Shown one piece after another: positions 17,407 through 27,082 of a DNA stretch of 64,000 bases. Origin of the DNA: Chitinophaga polysaccharea (lineage in GTDB: Bacteria > Bacteroidota > Bacteroidia > Chitinophagales > Chitinophagaceae); contig NZ_VIWO01000003.1 of the NCBI RefSeq assembly GCF_007829335.1, forward strand, positions 682,001-746,000, written 5' to 3'. Positions within the stretch are counted from its first letter, which is position 1. Every line of letters starts with the position of its first letter. The notes below the pieces were generated by a model. The model had not been told where the DNA came from, made no database searches, and saw only the letters and a list, made by a program, of their open reading frames with translations. The position numbers and the translations under genes are program-made.

Positions 17407-17431
17407 AACCCTCCCGCATGCCAGGAGGGTT
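17407..17431 (-). terminator. Hairpin downstream of the thioredoxin-fold gene
   Basis: AACCCTCC (17407-17414) and GGAGGGTT (17424-17431) form a perfect 8-bp stem 9 bases after the stop at 17441. The following minus-strand sequence (GGTTGT) is only weakly U-rich, so terminator function is plausible but not certain. Confidence 0.5.
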
Positions 17432-17440
17432 AGCTGGCAA

Positions 17441-17671
17441 CTACTGCAAATCTGCTATGGAAGCGCCAAAGTTGATGTGCAGTACGTTGCCGTTAGGCAT
17501 TACCAGCGCCGGAACCGACTTTACGCCTGCGTTGGCGGCATCGGTAATTTTTGATTTGTCGGTCCCTAAGTGAATCACCTCTACCTGGTTTCCAGGGATA
17601 AGATGTAAGATGTCTTGCTCTGCGCTGACGCAAACGGGACAACCGGCGTGGTAGAAAATTGCTTTTCCCAT
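17441..17671 (-). CDS. Small thioredoxin/glutaredoxin-fold protein with CPVC motif
   Basis: 76 residues. HAGCPVCVSAE places a CxxC redox pair at residues 11-14, and KSVPALVMPNG carries the cis-proline that follows the active site in thioredoxin folds. Length matches single-domain glutaredoxin-like proteins. No signal peptide, so cytoplasmic. It is divergent from the MocR gene and lies upstream of the AAA+ gene on the same strand (76 bases between them). Thiol-disulfide exchange is likely; the partner is unknown. Confidence 0.8.
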   Translation of the reverse strand: MGKAIFYHAGCPVCVSAEQDILHLIPGNQVEVIHLGTDKSKITDAANAGVKSVPALVMPNGNVLHINFGASIADLQ

Positions 17672-17822
17672 GATGATGCAAATTTAGTTAATATTTTACT
17701 GGTATGATGAGCGCCTGGCTGCCATCACTTCAGCAGCCAGGCTTTTGTGTGATGATGAAACAAAAGTATACTATATTTGGACCAGGTAACTAGTACAGAA
17801 TTTACAAAAACAGGTAGTCCAG

Positions 17823-19238
17823 ATGTTAAGAGCATGGAAATTAGAAGTACAATTGGATGAGCAATCTGACAAGGCCATCTATCTCCAGGTGGCAGATGCG
17901 ATCATCAAAGATATTCATTCCGGTAGATTGAAGTCGGGCGACGCATTGCCGGGAAGCCGGTATCTTTCGCAGCAGTTGAAACTCAACCGGAATACGATCG
18001 TGGAGGCGCTGAATGTATTGCTGATAGAAGGGTGGCTGGAGTCCAGGGAACGCCGGGGTACCTTTGTAGCCGCTACTTATCCTTTTCATCCCGATGCCTC
18101 AAAAAAGGGCGTGAAACCCACTGCTGCTCCGTCAACGAAGCCCTGGCGTATTTTTTTCGATGATGGTTATCCCGACAGCAAAATAGCGCCTATCGCCGAG
18201 CTGGCAAGGGCCTACCGCCAGATCTTCAACCGGAAAGCAAAATGGCAGATGATGGGATATGGGACCGAACTGGGCGACCTGGAGTTCCGGAAGGAGATGG
18301 CACAAATGCTGAACCACCAAAGGGGGATGAGCATACAGGCACAGATGCTCTGTATAACACGCGGTAGCCAGATGGCGCTGTACCTGGTGGCTCAAACCTT
18401 ATTGGAGAAGGGGGATTATATCATGATAGAAAACCCTGGCTATAAGCCTGCCTGGAAGGCTTTTGAAAGCACAGGCGCTAAATTGTTACCGGTAAATGTG
18501 GATGAAGAAGGGCTGGTGATTACGGACGTTATCCGGCATCTGAAATCACGAAAGAAGATCAGGGCCATCTACCTGACACCACACCGGCAGTATCCTACCA
18601 CAGTTACCTTGAGCCTGCAGCGGCGCCTGAAGTTGGTGGAGCTGTCGAATGAGTATGGGTTTACAATTGTGGAAGATGACTATGACAATGAGTTTCACTT
18701 CGGCTACCGCCCCGTATTGCCCTTGTCTACTTTTGCTGAATTGAAACAATATGTCTACATCGGCACTATGAGCAAGGTGGTAGCCCCTGCGTTGCGCATT
18801 GGTTACCTGGCCAGCAGCAACCAGCAGTTGCTCGACAAGGTAGCGGCCCTCCGTAAAATTATTGATGTTCAGGGAGATAATATCATGGAGCAGGCGGTAT
18901 TACAGCTCATCAAAGACGGGACTATCAAACGGCATATCAAAAAGGCCAGCCTGCACTATAAAGCCAGGAGAGATGCTGCTGAAGTGTTGCTGCAAAAATA
19001 CCTGAAACATAAAGCTACCTGGCATGTTCCCGATGGAGGACTGGCGTTTTGGATTGTGCCCAAAGCACCGGTAGATTGGTTCCTTATTTCGGAAAGGCTA
19101 CAGGCAAAAGGTATTAAAATTATCTGCCCGGATAGTTACAGCTATGATGCCCCCGTGAATGGTATCCGGCTAGGGTACGCCTCTCCCGGAGAAGAGCAGC
19201 TGGAAGAAGGGATACAGGCACTGGCTAAGCTGCTATAG
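17823..19238 (+). CDS. MocR/PdxR-type transcriptional regulator (GntR wHTH fused to class I aminotransferase)
   Basis: 471 residues. Residues ~10-80 are a GntR winged helix (AIYLQVADAIIKDIHSGRLK; GDALPGSRYLSQQLKLNRNT). From ~110 on it is a class I/II aminotransferase fold binding pyridoxal phosphate, with the Schiff-base lysine K318 in GTMSKVVAPALRIGYL and the Asp/Tyr of DDYDNEF. Such proteins sense PLP or amino-compound adducts and regulate a neighbouring gene, classically PLP synthesis. No pdxST or aminotransferase gene is adjacent. The nearest PLP-linked item is the yggS remnant 1.2 kb away, so the present target is unclear. Confidence 0.9.
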   Translation: MLRAWKLEVQLDEQSDKAIYLQVADAIIKDIHSGRLKSGDALPGSRYLSQQLKLNRNTIVEALNVLLIEGWLESRERRGTFVAATYPFHPDASKKGVKPTAAPSTKPWRIFFDDGYPDSKIAPIAELARAYRQIFNRKAKWQMMGYGTELGDLEFRKEMAQMLNHQRGMSIQAQMLCITRGSQMALYLVAQTLLEKGDYIMIENPGYKPAWKAFESTGAKLLPVNVDEEGLVITDVIRHLKSRKKIRAIYLTPHRQYPTTVTLSLQRRLKLVELSNEYGFTIVEDDYDNEFHFGYRPVLPLSTFAELKQYVYIGTMSKVVAPALRIGYLASSNQQLLDKVAALRKIIDVQGDNIMEQAVLQLIKDGTIKRHIKKASLHYKARRDAAEVLLQKYLKHKATWHVPDGGLAFWIVPKAPVDWFLISERLQAKGIKIICPDSYSYDAPVNGIRLGYASPGEEQLEEGIQALAKLL

Positions 19239-19240
19239 TA

Positions 19241-19348
19241 TTAGCGGGACCTGGTATCCCGGAGGTATTTCCGGGTATTATTTTCCATTTCCTGATTGCG
19301 CTTCGCCCAACCTATAATTTCTTCCGGTTTTTGGTTTCTTGTTGTCAT
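19241..19348 (-). CDS. Possible 35-residue small protein
   Basis: ATG at 19348 to TAA at 19241-19243, encoding MTTRNQKPEEIIGWAKRNQE followed by MENNTRKYLRDTRSR. It is highly charged, probably helical, with no membrane segment or known motif. Its stop lies 2 bases from the MocR stop (converging). The amphipathic composition makes it more protein-like than a random frame, but no homologue could be checked. Confidence 0.35.
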   Translation of the reverse strand: MTTRNQKPEEIIGWAKRNQEMENNTRKYLRDTRSR

Positions 19349-19491
19349 ACAGCCGAATTAGGTTGCTTGTAAATATAGGCGGTTCCTGCTGATAATTGCA
19401 GGCTCCCAAGCCCTGCACACTATTAAATTTGACAATTAGTATTAAATTTACCCCTGCCGCAGAGAACGGGAGCTGACGGCATTATATTGGG

Positions 19492-20070
19492 ATGAATGAA
19501 CTGGAACTACTGCAACAACTGGCGCTCGGCAACCGCGATGCGTTTACTGCTATCTACCAGCAGTACCATGGCGGTATTTATAATTACCTGCTGAAGTTTA
19601 CCCGGAATCCGGCGCTTACGGAGGACCTGGTGCATGATGTTTTCCTGAAGATATGGGAAATCCGGGCGCAGCTGGATATCAAGTCGTCGTTTGCTGCCTA
19701 CCTGTACCGCCTGGCCCGTAATACCGCCCTTACACAATTGAACCGCATTGCTTTGTTTGATACGATCCGCGACGAGGTAATGCATCGCACTTCCCTGGGC
19801 ATCGACGACCAGTCGCTCATGAATGCCGTGGAAGCCAAACAATATGAAGAGCTGTTGCACAAGGCGATCAATAGCCTGCCGCCACAACGCCGGGAAGCGT
19901 TTATCCTCTGCCGGCAGGAGGGTAGAAGCTATGAAGAGGCGGCTGCTCTTATGAATATTTCCCGTAATACCTTTAAGCAGCACCTGTCGCTCGCCGTTAA
20001 ATCGATCCGGGAGTACCTGCTGGAGCATGGCAATATTTCCCTGCTGATACTGCTGGTATCCCTGAAATAA
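19492..20070 (+). CDS. ECF RNA polymerase sigma factor, locus 2
   Basis: 192 residues. Region 2 shows NPALTEDLVHDVFLKIWEIR and region 4 shows LPPQRREAFILCRQEGRSYE followed by EAAALMNISRNTFKQHLSLA, a clear helix-turn-helix. The hydrophobic tail ISLLILLVSL is typical of the FecI-like Bacteroidota group. FecR and SusC follow on the same strand. It should drive the long gene string reaching to about 34.5 kb. Confidence 0.92.
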   Translation: MNELELLQQLALGNRDAFTAIYQQYHGGIYNYLLKFTRNPALTEDLVHDVFLKIWEIRAQLDIKSSFAAYLYRLARNTALTQLNRIALFDTIRDEVMHRTSLGIDDQSLMNAVEAKQYEELLHKAINSLPPQRREAFILCRQEGRSYEEAAALMNISRNTFKQHLSLAVKSIREYLLEHGNISLLILLVSLK

Positions 20071-20132
20071 AAAAAGTTGGATTTTTTTTCCAACGCATCC
20101 ACCCATTTGTTTTATTCATTAGTCTTATTGAT
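20071..20132 (+). promoter_or_regulatory. Sigma-fecR intergenic element, locus 2
   Basis: Holds GTTGGA-ttttttt-TCCAAC (20076-20094), then CCACCCATTTGTTTTATTC and AGTCTTATTGATATGG that runs into the fecR start. The A/T run and final TTGATAT block recur in the other two loci. Likely a secondary ECF promoter; inference only. Confidence 0.35.
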
Positions 20133-21290
20133 ATGGAGCCAAAAAATTTTCCAGTTGCTGACCTGCTGCAAAAATACCTGGACGGTACCCTCACGGATGC
20201 CGAGAGTATTGCCTTGTTTGCATGGTTGAAGGAAAATCCTGTGGAGGAAGATACTCAACTGGAGCCTTTGCTGGAAGCAGTGTATCACCGTTCTTTCGGG
20301 GAGCCGCCGGCGCTTTCGCCGGCTGCCAGTGCACGTATCCTCAACAGGTTAATGGACAGTACTGCTACACCGGTAGTGCCTTTACGCCGGCGCTGGCTCC
20401 GCTATGCCGCCGCCGCGGTGCTCATCCTGGCCGCCGCCGGTACCGCCATGCTGCTGATGCGCCACCGGGACACCACACCGCCGTTGGCCGGCAACCTGGC
20501 CGCTCCAGCCAAACAAGGCAATCATGCCGTGTTAACGCTGGCCGATGGCCGCCAGATACAGCTCGACAGCGCCCAGGGTAACATCGTGCAGAGCGGAGAG
20601 CTGAAAGTGAACAATGACAGCGGCCAACTGGATTACGAGGGAAAGGCAGGTAATATGGAATACCATACCCTCACCACGCCGCGGGGAGGCCAGTATAAGC
20701 TGCTGTTGCCGGATGGTACCACCGCCTGGCTGAATGCCGGATCCAGTATCCGCTTCCCCACCGCCTTTAATGGAAAATACCGGCAGGTGAAAATGACCGG
20801 CGAAGTATATTTCGATGTAAAACAACAGGCTAATAACCCGTTTATGGTAGACATAAATGGCAAAGCCACGGTAGAAGTACTGGGAACGGCGTTTAACGTG
20901 AACGCCTATACGGACGAACCAGCCATCCGCACTACCTTGTTACAGGGCAGTGTCAGGATGACCCACCACGGGAAGTCCGCCATACTCGAGCCCGGACAAC
21001 AGGCCATTGCCAGTCACGATCAGTTGAATGTGACCAGCAACACCGATACGGAAATGGCCGTTGCCTGGAAGGATGGACTGTTCCGCTTTGATCACACCCC
21101 CCTCGATGAAGTACTGCGACAGCTAGCCCGCTGGTACAACGTAGAGGTGGTGTATGAGAAAGGTGTACCAGACGTTCCTTTCAGTGGCGAAATAAAAAGA
21201 GACCTCGACCTGAAACAGGCACTGATAGTGCTGGGCAGCATGGGCGTGCATTGCCGGGTCGATGGCAACAAACTGATCATTATGCCGTAA
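20133..21290 (+). CDS. FecR-type anti-sigma protein, locus 2
   Basis: 385 residues. N-terminal sigma-binding helices (DLLQKYLDGTLTDAESIALF), one transmembrane helix near residues 88-106 (YAAAAVLILAAAGTAMLLM), then the periplasmic FecR domain (TTPRGGQYKLLLPDGTTAWL; RQVKMTGEVYFDVK) and DUF4974-like domain (LFRFDHTPLDEVLRQLARWY). All expected parts are present. It bridges the inner membrane between the sigma factor and the STN domain of SusC encoded next. Confidence 0.92.
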   Translation: MEPKNFPVADLLQKYLDGTLTDAESIALFAWLKENPVEEDTQLEPLLEAVYHRSFGEPPALSPAASARILNRLMDSTATPVVPLRRRWLRYAAAAVLILAAAGTAMLLMRHRDTTPPLAGNLAAPAKQGNHAVLTLADGRQIQLDSAQGNIVQSGELKVNNDSGQLDYEGKAGNMEYHTLTTPRGGQYKLLLPDGTTAWLNAGSSIRFPTAFNGKYRQVKMTGEVYFDVKQQANNPFMVDINGKATVEVLGTAFNVNAYTDEPAIRTTLLQGSVRMTHHGKSAILEPGQQAIASHDQLNVTSNTDTEMAVAWKDGLFRFDHTPLDEVLRQLARWYNVEVVYEKGVPDVPFSGEIKRDLDLKQALIVLGSMGVHCRVDGNKLIIMP

Positions 21291-21432
21291 CATTCCGTCA
21301 TGTGAGCCATACCTCGTATTCTCATCAACAGATTGCATGAACATACAGGCCTTGTGCTGAATAAAAGCTGGAAAGCTACTGGCGGAGCTTTGTCCTGACT
21401 AAAAATTAATTATTTAATCAACCAGAATTACC

Positions 21433-24400
21433 ATGATTCCAGCATCCAATTTTTATAAACGGTTTGCCCGGAGGAACCGGCTTTTTAAAAAGCTGACCGT
21501 AGTGTTGCTGATGACCTTCAGCCTGGGGATATCCCTGCAGGCAGGAGCGCAAACAATTACCTATAGCAACAAAAAAGCTTCGTTGCAGCAGGTATTTGCA
21601 GAGATCAAGAAACAGTCGAACTATGTCGTGATATTTAATCCAGACCAGATAGACGCTAGTGTCACTATTCCAGTCAATGCCAAAAACCAGCCATTAGAAG
21701 CATTTCTCAAAACCGTTTTTTCCGGTATGCCGGTGAGCTACAACATTGTAGGAACCACCATCGTACTATTCCGGAAAAACAGCGGTCAACCGGAGATAAC
21801 GCCCGACGACAAAACGCCCACGCGTGATGTGTCGGGCGTGGTATCCGACGACAAAACAGGCGCCGCACTGATGGCAGTGAATGTAGTGATAAGCGGTACC
21901 AGCAAAGGAACCCAGACGGATGAAAAGGGACTATTTACTGTGAAGAAAGTAACAGAAGAGGATATACTCACCTTTTCCTGTATTGGTTACCAGAAGATAT
22001 CCGTACCTGTAGCCAAACTGTTATCATCCTTTAATGTGCGGATGAAAGCCGCTACCAGCGAACTAGACCAGGCCGTGGTACAAGCATATGGTGTTACCAG
22101 CAAGCGCCTGGCCACTGGTAATATTACCAAGATCACCGCCAAAGAAATAGAAAGGCAGCCTGTGCTCAATCCCTTGCTGGCTTTGCAGGGACAGGCGCCG
22201 GGGCTGCTGATCACCCAAACCAGCGGTTACGCCAATGCGCCGGTGAAAGTAGAAATCAGGGGGCGCAATTCCCTGGGAAGTAACTTCCTCGGCGACCCGC
22301 TCTATGTGATTGATGGCGTACCTCTAACCGTATTGGATTTACCCGGTTCAGTACATAATGGCGGGATTTCTTCCGGCTTTGTACAAGGCGGCTTTTCTGC
22401 TACCGGCGGACAAAGCCCGCTGTTTAGTATGAATCCGCGCGATATTGAAAGCATTGAGGTACTGAAAGATGCCGATGCTACGGCTATTTATGGTTCCCGC
22501 GCTGCCAATGGCGTGATCCTGATCACTACCAAAAAAGGCAAGCCTGGCAAAACCAACTTCTCCCTGGATATTAACCAGGGATACATCGATGTGCCACACC
22601 GCCGTAAAATGCTGAATACACAGCAGTACCTGCAAATGCGCCGCGAGGCCTTCAAAAATGACGGGGTGGCGCCCTCGCCGGCAACTGCAGCCGATCTGAT
22701 GGCCTGGGATACCACGCGGTATACCGACTGGCAAAAAGTGTTGTTGGGTACCGGCAGCCAAACGTCGGTCATGTCCAGTCTCTCTGGCGGTGATACCCAT
22801 AATACCTTCCGCATCAGCGGCAACTATGCCCGGCAGGTAGATGTGCTCAGCAAAAGCGGTTCCAATCAACAGGCTACCCTGAGCGCCAACATCGGCCACC
22901 GCAGCCAGAATCAGAAACTCAATGTTTCCCTGGGAACTACTTATTCCTATACCCATGTGGACGCAGTATATGCTTCGACTAACATATTTATGTTGCCACC
23001 CAATGCGCCTCCTATTTACAACAGCAAGGGTGACCTGAACTGGGACGACTGGAATGCCACCGGCAACGGAAGCGGGTTTCCCTTTGCTTTTCTGAAACAG
23101 AATAATATTATCGAAACGAACCAGTTCAGCAGCAACCTGGGAATCAGTTATGAACTGCTGAAAGGATTCACGGTTTCTACCACTGCCGGCTATACGAGTA
23201 TGACTGGCTCCAGTAACATGTTTACGCCGATTGCTTCACAAAATCCTATCACCAATCCTGTAGGCTCCGCCAATTTCGGAACCACTAAGAATACCAACTG
23301 GATCATAGAACCACAGATGGCCTACAGCCGTTTCATCGGCAAGGGCGATCTGAAAATACAGGTGGGCGGCTCCCTGCAGTCGACCATTACGGATGGCGCC
23401 TCTGTATTTGGACTGGGGTACAGCGATGATAACCTCTTGCGCAGCATCAACAATGCGCCTATACAAATTAATTCAGAGGCCTATGCCCGCTATAAATACG
23501 CCGGGTTATTCGGACGTATCAACTACAACTGGAATAACAAGTATATCATTAACCTCAATGCGAGGAGAGATGGTTCTTCCCGTTTTGCTCCCGGCAGCCA
23601 GTTCGGCAACTTCGGTTCCGTAGGCCTGGCCTGGAATGCATCTGAAGAACCCTGGATGAAGCAGTTGCTGCCCGAATGGGTAAGCTTCGTAAAGCTCCGC
23701 ACCAGCTACGGTATTACCGGTGGCGATGCCTCTATTGGCGACTACCAGTATTTGTCGCAATGGGCTACCACATCGGGCGGCCGTCCGCTTAACCCCTACA
23801 ACGGGTTGCAGCCTATTGCCCCTATTCATGCGGTGAACCAGGAATACCAGTGGGAGTCCAACAAAAAATATGAGGCTGCCCTGAGCATTAGCTTCCTCAA
23901 CGACCGGGTTAACCTGGAAGGTGCCTATTACCAGAACAGGTCCGGTAACCAGATCACACGGATTCCTACACCGAAATATACCGGCTTCAACTCAGTAGTG
24001 GGCAACTGGACAGCGGTAGTAGAAAATGCTGGTTGGGAAGGATTTGTACGTGCCCGCCTGATCGATAAAAAAGATATCAGCTGGTCCATGACCTTCAATA
24101 TCTCTACCAACAGGAACCGGCTGATTTCTTATCCTGGCATTGAGCAGTCGCCTTATTATTCTGTTTATAAAGTTGGGCAATCACTCAGCACCGTATATGT
24201 ATTGCACTACCTGGGCATCGATCCGCAAACCGGGAAATACGCTTTTGTAGATCTCAATAAAGACGGGCTGGTAAATGTTAGTACCAGCGTACCGGCGGGT
24301 ACTGCTGATGATGATCGCTATGTAAAAGTGGATACCAATCCTAAGTATTATGGAGGCGTAAATAACTCATTTATCTATAAAGGCTGGAGCCTGGACCTGT

Positions 24401-24795
24401 TCTTCGACTTCAAGCGGCAGATCGGGTTAAATCCATATGTGGTAGTACCGGGCGCCTTTGGTAACCTGCCGGCAGACGCCATACAGGATCACTGGCAAAA
24501 GCCGGGTGATATTGCCACCCGTCCGGGATTTACCAATGGTTTTGGTACCTCTATTGGGTCGTCGGATGCTCAATATATCAATGCTTCTTACTTCCGCCTG
24601 CGCAATGTGGCGCTCACCTACAGCCTGCCGGAAAAACTGGTGGCCAGGGCGCATATGACCGCCTGCCGTGCTTTTATCCGCACGCAGAATGTGTTTACCA
24701 TCACCAACTATCCCGGTATAGACCCGGAAGTACAGGACCTCTCCAGTGTTCCTCCTTCCAGAACGATTACCGGCGGCTTATCCTTTAACTTCTAA
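21433..24795 (+). CDS. SusC/RagA-type TonB-dependent receptor with STN domain, locus 2
   Basis: 1120 residues. Signal peptide (LTVVLLMTFSLGISLQAGAQ), STN domain (ASLQQVFAEIKKQSNYVVIF), carboxypeptidase-like regulatory domain (SGVVSDDKTGAALMAVNVVI), plug (VQAYGVTSKRLATGNITKIT; DADATAIYGSRAANGVILIT) and barrel ending in TGGLSFNF. The gap to fecR is 142 bases and, unlike loci 1 and 3, contains only a weak antisense hairpin. Its gene is followed 10 bases later by susD and then by an ABC transporter and MutS-like genes, an uncommon company for a nutrient receptor. The ligand is unknown. Confidence 0.93.
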   Translation: MIPASNFYKRFARRNRLFKKLTVVLLMTFSLGISLQAGAQTITYSNKKASLQQVFAEIKKQSNYVVIFNPDQIDASVTIPVNAKNQPLEAFLKTVFSGMPVSYNIVGTTIVLFRKNSGQPEITPDDKTPTRDVSGVVSDDKTGAALMAVNVVISGTSKGTQTDEKGLFTVKKVTEEDILTFSCIGYQKISVPVAKLLSSFNVRMKAATSELDQAVVQAYGVTSKRLATGNITKITAKEIERQPVLNPLLALQGQAPGLLITQTSGYANAPVKVEIRGRNSLGSNFLGDPLYVIDGVPLTVLDLPGSVHNGGISSGFVQGGFSATGGQSPLFSMNPRDIESIEVLKDADATAIYGSRAANGVILITTKKGKPGKTNFSLDINQGYIDVPHRRKMLNTQQYLQMRREAFKNDGVAPSPATAADLMAWDTTRYTDWQKVLLGTGSQTSVMSSLSGGDTHNTFRISGNYARQVDVLSKSGSNQQATLSANIGHRSQNQKLNVSLGTTYSYTHVDAVYASTNIFMLPPNAPPIYNSKGDLNWDDWNATGNGSGFPFAFLKQNNIIETNQFSSNLGISYELLKGFTVSTTAGYTSMTGSSNMFTPIASQNPITNPVGSANFGTTKNTNWIIEPQMAYSRFIGKGDLKIQVGGSLQSTITDGASVFGLGYSDDNLLRSINNAPIQINSEAYARYKYAGLFGRINYNWNNKYIINLNARRDGSSRFAPGSQFGNFGSVGLAWNASEEPWMKQLLPEWVSFVKLRTSYGITGGDASIGDYQYLSQWATTSGGRPLNPYNGLQPIAPIHAVNQEYQWESNKKYEAALSISFLNDRVNLEGAYYQNRSGNQITRIPTPKYTGFNSVVGNWTAVVENAGWEGFVRARLIDKKDISWSMTFNISTNRNRLISYPGIEQSPYYSVYKVGQSLSTVYVLHYLGIDPQTGKYAFVDLNKDGLVNVSTSVPAGTADDDRYVKVDTNPKYYGGVNNSFIYKGWSLDLFFDFKRQIGLNPYVVVPGAFGNLPADAIQDHWQKPGDIATRPGFTNGFGTSIGSSDAQYINASYFRLRNVALTYSLPEKLVARAHMTACRAFIRTQNVFTITNYPGIDPEVQDLSSVPPSRTITGGLSFNF

Positions 24796-24805
24796 ATCAA
24801 CGGCT

Positions 24806-26302
24806 ATGCAGAGATATCAGAGAAAAATTGTGATCGCTTCCAGCTGCCTCCTGCTGGGAATGTTGGCTGCCTGTAAAAAGCTGGTGACGGTACCTGATCC
24901 GATCAACACCATTTCCACCGGGCAGGTATTCAGCAGTGAAAAACAAGCCAACAGCGCTATGGCGGGTGTATACACCCGTATGATCAATGGTGAAAATACA
25001 GGTGATGCGAGTGGTGCCGGGCTGACCAGCTTTGCTGCGGGCCTTTCTACGGTATTGGGCAGTTTGTCGTCTGACGAACTGTATAACTACCGCGGTACTG
25101 CAGAACAATCATATTACGGGCTTACCACCAATAAGCTCACTATCTATAACAGCGATCAGCCCTGGACCATGTGGGAAAGCGCCTATATCGCTATTTACGG
25201 CGCTAATTCTGTTATTGAAGGAATTGCAGATTCCAAATCTTCTATGCTAAAAGATAGTGTGAGAAAGGCGCTCACCGGAGAAGCGAAGTTTGTACGGGCA
25301 TTTAGTTATTTCTACCTGGTTAATTTTTTTGGAGATGTGCCACTGGCCATGACGGTAGATTTTAACCAAACGGCCCACCTGCCGCGTACCCCACAGCAGC
25401 AGGTATATCAGCAGATCCTGCAGGACCTGAAAGACGCCGCCGCTTCCATGCCGGCCGCTTATCCCACTACCAACGGGGAGCGCACCAGGCCCAACAGCTT
25501 TGCGGCTACTGCACTGCTGGCCAGGGTATACCTGTACCTGGGCGATTATGCCAATGCTGCGGCTGCGGCTACCACGGTAATTAATAACCCGGCCGACTAT
25601 ACGTTGGAGAATGATCTTAACAAGGTATTTCTCAAAGGAAGCCGGGAAGCCATCTGGCAGCTGCAACAGTCGCTGCAGGATATGTACCTCAAAGATGGCA
25701 CTCCGGAAGGATTTGCGATGATACCCGCCGTATTGAAGGTTGGAATGGCCCGGTTTTGCCTCACGCCTTCGCTGTTATCTGCTTTTGAACGAGGGGATCA
25801 GCGCCTGGAGAAATGGACCGACAGTACCGACAATTCCATGGGTACCGCTAACCAACCGGGAGTTACCCGCTATCCGTTAAAGTATAAAGTGGGCAGTCCT
25901 AACAGCAGCTTCGGTATGCCACCGGCAGAATACTACATGGTACTGCGCCTGGCGGAAATGTACCTGGTTCGCGCAGAAGCCGCTGCCAATGGTGGTCCGG
26001 GAGGCAATGCTGCAGCTATCGCAGATCTGAATACGATCCGCAGTCGCGCTGGTTTGCCTGCTTTACCGGCTACGCTCAGCAAAGAACAGGTGCTGGCCGC
26101 CGTGGCAAAAGAAAGGCAAACAGAGCTCTTTGCCGAATGGGGACACCGCTGGTTTGACCTGAAGCGTACCAAACGGATGCATGATGTGCTATCGGCCGTT
26201 CCGCTCAAACAACCGTGGCTGGGCGACTTCCAGGCATTGTACCCAATCCCTGTACCGGAGATCACTGTCAACCATTTCCTCACCCAAAATCCAGGTTACT
26301 AA
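24806..26302 (+). CDS. SusD/RagB-family lipoprotein, locus 2
   Basis: 498 residues from ATG 24806; an in-frame start at 24746 would lie inside susC and spoil the signal peptide. Lipobox LLGMLAACKK. SusD core motif GEAKFVRAFSYFYLVNFFGD and C-terminal VAKERQTELFAEWGHRWFDL are intact; ends LTQNPGY. It forms the binding lid for the SusC protein just upstream. The next gene starts 1 base after its stop, so translation is probably coupled. Confidence 0.93.
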   Translation: MQRYQRKIVIASSCLLLGMLAACKKLVTVPDPINTISTGQVFSSEKQANSAMAGVYTRMINGENTGDASGAGLTSFAAGLSTVLGSLSSDELYNYRGTAEQSYYGLTTNKLTIYNSDQPWTMWESAYIAIYGANSVIEGIADSKSSMLKDSVRKALTGEAKFVRAFSYFYLVNFFGDVPLAMTVDFNQTAHLPRTPQQQVYQQILQDLKDAAASMPAAYPTTNGERTRPNSFAATALLARVYLYLGDYANAAAAATTVINNPADYTLENDLNKVFLKGSREAIWQLQQSLQDMYLKDGTPEGFAMIPAVLKVGMARFCLTPSLLSAFERGDQRLEKWTDSTDNSMGTANQPGVTRYPLKYKVGSPNSSFGMPPAEYYMVLRLAEMYLVRAEAAANGGPGGNAAAIADLNTIRSRAGLPALPATLSKEQVLAAVAKERQTELFAEWGHRWFDLKRTKRMHDVLSAVPLKQPWLGDFQALYPIPVPEITVNHFLTQNPGY

Positions 26303-26303
26303 G

Positions 26304-27062
26304 ATGAGAGCATACTTTTTCATATATGCATGGCTGTTAGCTACCGTATTGATATCCTGTGGCAAGGAATCGGTAACCCCGCCAGGCACTGCCTCGCTCA
26401 ATATCGTGAATGCCGTAGTAGGCAGCAGCTGGCTGGCGCCCAATCTGAAAGGAGAGTTGCCATTCGACTTCTACCGCTTAAGATTGGTGCAATACGGCCA
26501 GTTCAACACCATCAATAATCACTACAGCTCCTATAGCGGGGAACAGCCTTTATGGATATACAACTATCCCGATACGACCGACAAGGATGTACCGTTGCTC
26601 AAAATGAAGCTGCAATTGCCCATAGGATCGATGTACTCGCTGTTTGTGACAGGCACGCTGGCGCAGCCGGATAGCCTGCTCGTAGAAGAACACCTGCCAT
26701 ATCATCGCCTGGGCGACAGTACCACCGGTATCCGGTTTCTGAATCTCTCTCCCGGCAGCAGGCCGGTGAAAGTGGTGGTACAGGGCAAGAATAAGCCAGA
26801 GGTAACCAGTATCGCCTATAAGGCCATGTCAGATTTTATTATTTATCCTGTGAATACCTATTACGGAGACTATGTGTTTGAGTTCCGGGACGCAGCCTCG
26901 GATGCGGTTATTACTACTTACACGGCAACGGGCATACGAAATCCGCCGTTGCCGCCAAACCGGCATCCCTGGCTGTACCAGAACGCCACCCTGGCGCTGA
27001 TAGGCGTACCGGGAGGTACTGGTGCCCAGCAACAAACGGTAATGGTCGTAAACTATTATTGA
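26304..27062 (+). CDS. DUF4397-like lipoprotein, locus 2
   Basis: About 252 residues. ATG at 26304 follows the susD stop by one base. Lipoprotein signal with LATVLISCGKES. The mature part is beta-rich with ASLNIVNAVVGSSW, YSLFVTGTLAQPDSLLVEEH and GIRFLNLSPGSRPVKVVVQG, a pattern like DUF4397 (Ig-like sandwich) proteins that often accompany SusD. Probably an accessory surface-binding protein of the SusCD complex. The family call is from memory. Confidence 0.65.
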   Translation: MRAYFFIYAWLLATVLISCGKESVTPPGTASLNIVNAVVGSSWLAPNLKGELPFDFYRLRLVQYGQFNTINNHYSSYSGEQPLWIYNYPDTTDKDVPLLKMKLQLPIGSMYSLFVTGTLAQPDSLLVEEHLPYHRLGDSTTGIRFLNLSPGSRPVKVVVQGKNKPEVTSIAYKAMSDFIIYPVNTYYGDYVFEFRDAASDAVITTYTATGIRNPPLPPNRHPWLYQNATLALIGVPGGTGAQQQTVMVVNYY

Positions 27063-27082
27063 GTCAACATTCAACAACCGCT

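Noticed and set aside
21360..21432. Antisense terminator before susC of locus 2, to match loci 1 and 3
   Set aside because: Only a 6-bp AAAGCT/AGCTTT stem with a 16-base loop and a poor U tract, and no TAnnTTTG box at the susC start; too weak to call.
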